From Bacillus_AD sp047238185 (GTDB lineage: Bacteria; Bacillota; Bacilli; Bacillales; DSM-1321), in contig NZ_JBDFMI010000001.1 of assembly GCF_047238185.1 (NCBI RefSeq), positions 2,542,001 through 2,606,000 of the forward strand: a DNA stretch of 64,000 nt, given 5' to 3'. A program made the translations under genes and the position numbers. Below the pieces are notes generated by a model. That model saw nothing but the letters and a program-made list of their open reading frames with translations, was not told where the DNA came from and ran no database searches. The number at the start of each line of letters is the position of its first letter. The stretch's first letter is position 1. Below, piece by piece: positions 60,040-64,000 of the stretch.

Positions 60040-60867
60040 TTAAAAATCAAAATGGTCGGGATCTGGGCCAGTCCGTTCATTCTTATTCATAGCATCGATA
60101 ATCCGCATATCCTCTGCAGATAATTCAAAATCATAGATTTCAGAGTTGGTGATGATCCGCTCTTTTTTGGATGATTTCGGTATTACCAGTACACCATTTT
60201 GCAAATCCCACCGAAGAGTGATTTGCGCCGTGGTTTTTCCATGTTTATCCGCGATACGCTTCAACGTTGGATTTTCAAGAACGGAACCGTGGCCAAGAGG
60301 AGCCCAGGCAATCACTTTCATATCATGTTTGCTGCAATAGTCCCTTACTTCTTCCTGTGATAGCAGCGGGTGAAGCTCCACTTGGTTCACCATCGGTTTC
60401 ACTTCCGCCGCGCTCATTAAGTCTTCCAAATGATGAGGTTGGAAGTTGCATACTCCTATCGCTTTTGCCTTGCCGCCACGGTATATTTTTTCTAGAGCCT
60501 TCCACGTTTCTTTATATTTGCCTTTCACCGGCCAGTGGATTAAATAGAGATCCACATAGTCCAATCCCAAGGCCTCCAGGCTTTTATCGAATGCCGCTAA
60601 TGTAGACTCATAACCTTGGTCGCTGTTCCATACCTTCGTTGTAATGAACAAATCTTCTCTTGGCACATTGCATTGCTTAATGGCTTCCCCGACTTCTTTT
60701 TCATTTTTATACATGGAAGCAGTATCAATCGCTCTGTAACCCTCATCGATGGCATGGCGGACTGCTTCAACCGCTTCCGCTCCTTCCATTTTAAAGACGC
60801 CAAGCCCAAAAACAGGCATTTTCACGCCATTACTCAATGTAGTAGTATCCTGCAGTGTTTTGTACAT
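60040..60867 (-). CDS. Aldo/keto reductase 2 (AKR5, YvgN/YtbE-like)
   Basis: A 275-aa paralogue with the same catalytic tetrad: RAIDTASMYKNEKEVG, LFITTKVWNSDQGY and DLYLIHWPVKGKYKETWKAL, and IPKSSKKERIITNSEIYDF for NADPH. The active-site C-terminal tail ends ERTGPDPDHFDF, close to the ends of the other two. ATG 60867 follows GGAGGAG. It probably reduces reactive aldehydes such as methylglyoxal; the exact substrate is not known. Confidence 0.88.
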   Translation of the reverse strand: MYKTLQDTTTLSNGVKMPVFGLGVFKMEGAEAVEAVRHAIDEGYRAIDTASMYKNEKEVGEAIKQCNVPREDLFITTKVWNSDQGYESTLAAFDKSLEALGLDYVDLYLIHWPVKGKYKETWKALEKIYRGGKAKAIGVCNFQPHHLEDLMSAAEVKPMVNQVELHPLLSQEEVRDYCSKHDMKVIAWAPLGHGSVLENPTLKRIADKHGKTTAQITLRWDLQNGVLVIPKSSKKERIITNSEIYDFELSAEDMRIIDAMNKNERTGPDPDHFDF

Positions 60868-60943
60868 CTATAACTCCTCCTCTAATAATCACTTCTGTAT
60901 GTATACCCTGGGCAATCGCATTTCACACATGGCAGCAACCATA

Positions 60944-60972
60944 AAAGGCCCTCCCAAAAAGAAGGAAGGCCG
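60944..60972 (-). terminator. Hairpin after reductase 3
   Basis: On the plus strand GGCCCTCCC (60948-60956) faces GGAAGGCC (60964-60971), an imperfect stem; TTTT follows on the minus strand. Confidence 0.5.
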
Positions 60973-60978
60973 ATACTA

Positions 60979-61809
60979 TTAAAAATTAAAGTTATCCGGG
61001 TCTGCACCAACACGTTCGTCCTTATTGCACTCATCGATCGCTTTCATTTCTTCTGGGGCCAACTCGAAATCAAAAATTTCACTATTTTCGATGATGCGGT
61101 TTTCATGGATGGACTTTGGTATGACAATGATGCCGTTTTGCAAATCCCAACGAAGAATGATCTGTGCCACAGTCTTCCCGTGATGATCCGCAATCTGCTT
61201 CAAAACCGGATGATCTAGGATTTTCCCATTTCCGAGCGGAGAATAAGCTTCGACTACGATATTTTTTTCCTTGCAGAAAGAAATCAATTCTTTTTGAGTC
61301 AGCAATGGATGCAATTCAATTTGATTCACCATCGGAACAATTTCTGCCTCAGTTAGCAGGTCTTCCAAATGGTGCTTGTGGAAATTGCAGACACCGATCG
61401 CTTTTGCTTTGCCGTCACGGTAAAGTTTCTCCATAGCCTTCCATGTTTCTTTATACTTCCCTTTTGTCGGCCAATGGATAAGATATAAATCGACATAGTC
61501 CAATCCAAGCTTTTCCATGCTTGCATCAAAGGCGGCAAGAGTGGATTCATACCCCTGGTCGCTATTCCACACCTTTGTTGTGATGAACAACTGTTCACGG
61601 GGGATTCCACTTTCCTTGATGGCCTGCCCCACACCGATTTCATTTTTGTATGCAGCTGCTGTATCGATTGCCTTATACCCAGCCTTTATCGCACTTTTGA
61701 CAGAAGAAATGACAGTGGAGCCATCCTCTACCTGCCAAACGCCCAATCCGACCAGCGGCATCTCAACATCATTATGTAATTTAATTGTATCTTGTAAACT
61801 CGTAATCAT
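60979..61809 (-). CDS. Aldo/keto reductase 3 (AKR5, YvgN/YtbE-like)
   Basis: A 276-aa paralogue of the two downstream reductases: KAIDTAAAYKNEIGVG, LFITTKVWNSDQGY, DLYLIHWPTKGKYKETWKAM and IPKSIHENRIIENSEIFDF. I chose ATG 61809 (MITSLQD) behind AGGAGG; the frame extends 15 codons upstream without a site. The loop just after the N-terminal strand (GVWQVEDGSTV) differs from GVFKMEGAE of copy 2, so substrate pockets may differ. The three copies suggest expansion for carbonyl stress. Confidence 0.88.
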   Translation of the reverse strand: MITSLQDTIKLHNDVEMPLVGLGVWQVEDGSTVISSVKSAIKAGYKAIDTAAAYKNEIGVGQAIKESGIPREQLFITTKVWNSDQGYESTLAAFDASMEKLGLDYVDLYLIHWPTKGKYKETWKAMEKLYRDGKAKAIGVCNFHKHHLEDLLTEAEIVPMVNQIELHPLLTQKELISFCKEKNIVVEAYSPLGNGKILDHPVLKQIADHHGKTVAQIILRWDLQNGIIVIPKSIHENRIIENSEIFDFELAPEEMKAIDECNKDERVGADPDNFNF

Positions 61810-61883
61810 CGTAATCCCTCCTGAATGATTGGTTTGCATTAATAGATTACACATATTCTCTCACATATACAAAAATTTGAACC

Positions 61884-62342
61884 TTAACCGGAAGCCAAGC
61901 CTGTTTTCCCAGTAAGTTCTTCTTTCATTTTATCGACAAGTTCAGATGTAATTTGCGGGACGAACGTTTTGAGCACTGAATTGACCATTCCGCCCATCAA
62001 TCCTCCTGCAGAAATATCCAGGCTGCCTTTTATTGCAGAAATCCCTTCATCGATGTAGCTCAATTCAAAATAACCGGCCCCTTTGAAAGGATCACTGACT
62101 CCGCGAAGATTAAAGGTGATGCTTGCCGGCTCACATCTCATTAGTTGTTCTACTTGTAACGTGACTTTCTTTTTCATAAAGCCGAAGTCCCCTAGGAATA
62201 CCCATTCAATTTCATCTTCTGATAGGATACTGTGTGAAATATACCCCGGCATTAACGGCAGCCAATTATCCGGCTCGCTGGTAAAATCCCATGCCTGTTC
62301 AATCGTAATGCCTATCTGCACTTCCTTTTCACTGATCGCCAT
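61884..62342 (-). CDS. CoxG-like SRPBCC-family protein
   Basis: A 152-aa START/SRPBCC protein of the CoxG type. EKEVQIGITIEQAWDFTSEPDNWLPLMPG is the typical opening (key residues W, D and LMPG), and the C-terminal helix VNSVLKTFVPQITSELVDKMK closes the hydrophobic pocket; the Gly-rich GGLMGGM before it is usual for CoxG relatives. No CO-dehydrogenase genes are near, so a general lipid- or ligand-binding role is likelier. ATG 62342 follows AGGAGGG. Confidence 0.78.
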   Translation of the reverse strand: MAISEKEVQIGITIEQAWDFTSEPDNWLPLMPGYISHSILSEDEIEWVFLGDFGFMKKKVTLQVEQLMRCEPASITFNLRGVSDPFKGAGYFELSYIDEGISAIKGSLDISAGGLMGGMVNSVLKTFVPQITSELVDKMKEELTGKTGLASG

Positions 62343-62539
62343 ACAAATAGTCCCTCCTGCACAATTAATAACTACTTTTAGTCATTCTCTATAAGCTTTT
62401 TCAATTCCTGCTTCAAGCTGAATTCTGCAAAAAAGAACTTGCAGGTTTACTGGGCATTCTAGGAATGGCATAATATGCATGGAACACGTTGCAATTCAAT
62501 TACTTCTGGACATGAACATATAATTGGGAGAGATGATGA

Positions 62540-63277
62540 TTGAAAGCTATCAAAAAACTAATTCTGCTAATCCTCTTGGTTTGTATTCTTCTATTCTTAG
62601 TACAGGCAAAGACAGCTTCTTCAAGTGGATTTATGCAAAAAGCGGAGGATTTTTTCAATAAAGTGACCGACTTTTTTACTTCCTCTAAAGGAGAGGGGCC
62701 TTTGGATGTGCCACTTGTGATGCAATATCCTGAATTGCCGAGAGGATGTGAAGTGACAAGCCTTGCAATGGTCCTGCAGTACAATGGGAAAGATGTCGAT
62801 AAGATGACGCTTGCAGACCAAATCAATAAGGTTCCATTTGAACAAAGCGGGCTCAGGGGGAATATGCACGAAGGATTTGTCGGCAATATGTATACACTGG
62901 ATAAGTCGGGACTCGGAGTATATGTGGAACCCATTATAGAATTGGCAGAGAAATATGTCCCAAAACGCAAGATTGTTAATTTGACAGCAAAGGACCCTGA
63001 AGATTTATACCATGCAGTCGAAAAAGGACATCCCGTATGGGTCATAACGAATGCACGCTATAAAGAGTTAACGAGGGACCATTTCCTTACTTGGAACACC
63101 GATCAAGGAAAAATGGATGTTACCTACCGCCAACACAGTGTGGTCATTACGAATTATGACGATGAATATGTGTATGTGAATGATCCATTACAAAAGGAAA
63201 AGAATAGGGCGATAAACAGGCAGAATTTCGAGGCTGCCTGGATTCAGATGGGACGCCAGGCTATGTATATCAAGTAG
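62540..63277 (+). CDS. C39-like papain-fold protein (YvpB-like)
   Basis: A 245-aa protein with an N-terminal membrane anchor (LILLILLVCILLFLVQA, about 7-23) and an extracytoplasmic C39-like (Peptidase_C39_2) domain. The putative catalytic Cys is in ELPRGCEVTSLAMVLQYNG (about 75), His in YRQHSVVITNYDDE (about 200) and Asp in YVNDPLQ (about 214). The frame begins at TTG 62540, behind GGGAGAG; no ATG is in frame. It resembles B. subtilis YvpB. Substrate unknown; it is not linked to a bacteriocin cluster. Confidence 0.8.
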   Translation: MKAIKKLILLILLVCILLFLVQAKTASSSGFMQKAEDFFNKVTDFFTSSKGEGPLDVPLVMQYPELPRGCEVTSLAMVLQYNGKDVDKMTLADQINKVPFEQSGLRGNMHEGFVGNMYTLDKSGLGVYVEPIIELAEKYVPKRKIVNLTAKDPEDLYHAVEKGHPVWVITNARYKELTRDHFLTWNTDQGKMDVTYRQHSVVITNYDDEYVYVNDPLQKEKNRAINRQNFEAAWIQMGRQAMYIK

Positions 63278-63292
63278 CCATCCGCCACGGCC

Positions 63293-63333
63293 AAAAAACA
63301 GGAAGGACGCTTATGCGCCTTCCTGTTTTTTTT
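63293..63333. terminator. Bidirectional terminator between the C39-like gene and ppk
   Basis: AAACAGGAAGG-A-CGC pairs with GCG-CCTTCCTGTTT around loop TTAT, with long A and T flanks. The ppk stop codon (63311-63313) sits in the loop. Confidence 0.85.
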
Positions 63334-64000
63334 GTTCAGCTGCCCTTCCTAGCAATTTGGCAAACCATCCCCATTTTTTCTTAGCTGGGATTTTTTCCTC
63401 TTCCTCATCAGGTATTGCTTTCGCTCTTAAAATAGCTTCTTTCATGAAAATCCCCTGGCTGTCCACTGCAAGATACTCTGAGCCTGGCCGTTTCTTGTAT
63501 TCCCCGTTGCTTTGAAGCACTCTCGCTTTTACGTTATCATTCAACCATACTTCGAGCATATCAAGAATCGTCTTTTTGACATGTGGATCTATTATCGGGC
63601 ATGCAATTTCGACACGCTTTTCAGTATTTCTCGTCATAATATCCGCAGAGCTGATATACATCTTTGTATCGGCACCTTCCCCAAAACAATAGATGCGTGA
63701 ATGCTCCAAAAATCGGCCGACCACACTTTCCACCATTATGTTTTCCGTCCTGCCTTTTATGCCGGGCAATAAGCAGCAAATACCTCGGATAATCAGTTTG
63801 ATGTCCACACCTGCACAGGATGCCTCCGATAGTTTATTGATAATTTGCCTATCTGTCAGAGAATTCATTTTCATAATGATTTTTGCCCTCTTGCCATCCT
63901 TTGCCTTGGCGATTTCTCCGTCTATCATCGAGATCAAACCTGATTTCAAGGAAGAAGGGGCCACTAATAACTTGCTATATTGCCCATCTAGGTTGGAAAT
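63311..64000 (-). CDS. ppk: Polyphosphate kinase, C-terminal part (cut by window edge)
   Basis: The frame is open to the window edge and covers about 229 C-terminal residues of polyphosphate kinase 1, which makes polyphosphate from ATP. Visible parts are KMNSLTDRQIINKLSEASCA, IKLIIRGICCLLPGIKG, FLEHSRIYCFGEG with the conserved His, and the end of the catalytic domain MYISSADIMTRNTEKRVEIACPI. A basic, low-complexity tail (KKKWGWFAKLLGRAAEQKKQ) extends beyond the usual end of the domain. The phospho-acceptor His lies outside the window. Confidence 0.88.
   Translation of the reverse strand: MSNLDGQYSKLLVAPSSLKSGLISMIDGEIAKAKDGKRAKIIMKMNSLTDRQIINKLSEASCAGVDIKLIIRGICCLLPGIKGRTENIMVESVVGRFLEHSRIYCFGEGADTKMYISSADIMTRNTEKRVEIACPIIDPHVKKTILDMLEVWLNDNVKARVLQSNGEYKKRPGSEYLAVDSQGIFMKEAILRAKAIPDEEEEKIPAKKKWGWFAKLLGRAAEQKKQEGA

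Noticed and set aside
1..64000. CRISPR arrays, tRNA or rRNA genes, prophage or intact insertion sequences
   Set aside because: No regularly spaced repeats, cloverleaf-like sequences, rRNA segments or transposase/integrase genes could be recognised on either strand.

Overview
The window looks like chromosomal DNA of a low-GC, endospore-forming Firmicute of the family Bacillaceae. The evidence is the gene set (FeoB, a BceAB-type exporter, YkkB-like acetyltransferase, xpaC-yaaN, dppABCDE-ykfABCD, CatE with a CatR/YodB-like regulator, a SigM-type sigma operon, YvgN-like reductases, a YvpB-like C39 protein), strong GGAGG ribosome-binding sites, frequent TTG/GTG starts and many Rho-independent terminators. 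I cannot name the species. I saw no rRNA, tRNA, CRISPR array or intact insertion sequence. Both edges cut a gene: feoB on the left and ppk on the right.

Layout. 1-4.9 kb: frameshifted feoB and a BceAB-type ABC exporter. 5-14.8 kb: small and accessory genes (a tiny membrane protein, a MarR-MFS drug-export pair with a clear promoter and operator, a Pro/Gly-rich protein, a truncated aminoglycoside nucleotidyltransferase, a secreted DUF3298 protein, two GNATs, a P-loop kinase). 15-19.5 kb: an amino-acid permease, a chemoreceptor, and a small ECF sigma factor with a likely anti-sigma and an ECF-type promoter. 19.5-25 kb: the relic of a sigma-54 activator, then the polyamine operon speA-speE-carboxynorspermidine dehydrogenase-nspC, then a non-coding stretch with dyads and a gene fragment. 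25-34.7 kb: a dinB pseudogene, a two-component system, an MFS protein, a polar amino-acid ABC importer and a phasin/UbiB-kinase pair. 34.7-45 kb: the complete dpp-ykf operon, which imports murein peptides and recycles them to L-Ala-L-Glu, extended by an unusual cytoplasmic beta-lactamase-like hydrolase. 45-52 kb: a thiosulfate-uptake pair (TsuA/TsuB), GntR plus a DUF1648 membrane protein, and a quinone/nitro-stress operon (catE and two tandem nitroreductases) divergent from its HxlR-type regulator. 52-64 kb: a SigM-like operon with two membrane anti-sigma candidates, xpaC-yaaN, a secreted 5'-nucleotidase, three tandem aldo/keto reductases, a CoxG-like protein, a C39-like protein and the 3' end of ppk.

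Themes. Much of the window concerns the envelope and stress: peptide-antibiotic export, multidrug export, two ECF sigma modules, electrophile detoxification and muropeptide recycling. Gene decay is visible at several places: feoB, dinB, the nucleotidyltransferase, the sigma-54 activator and three short orphan coding fragments. The observations most worth following up are the polyamine operon that holds two spermidine-forming chemistries but neither speD nor speB, the cytoplasmic beta-lactamase fold at the end of the dpp-ykf operon, and the two ECF sigma modules with readable autoregulatory promoters. I found no convincing wholly new multi-gene system.
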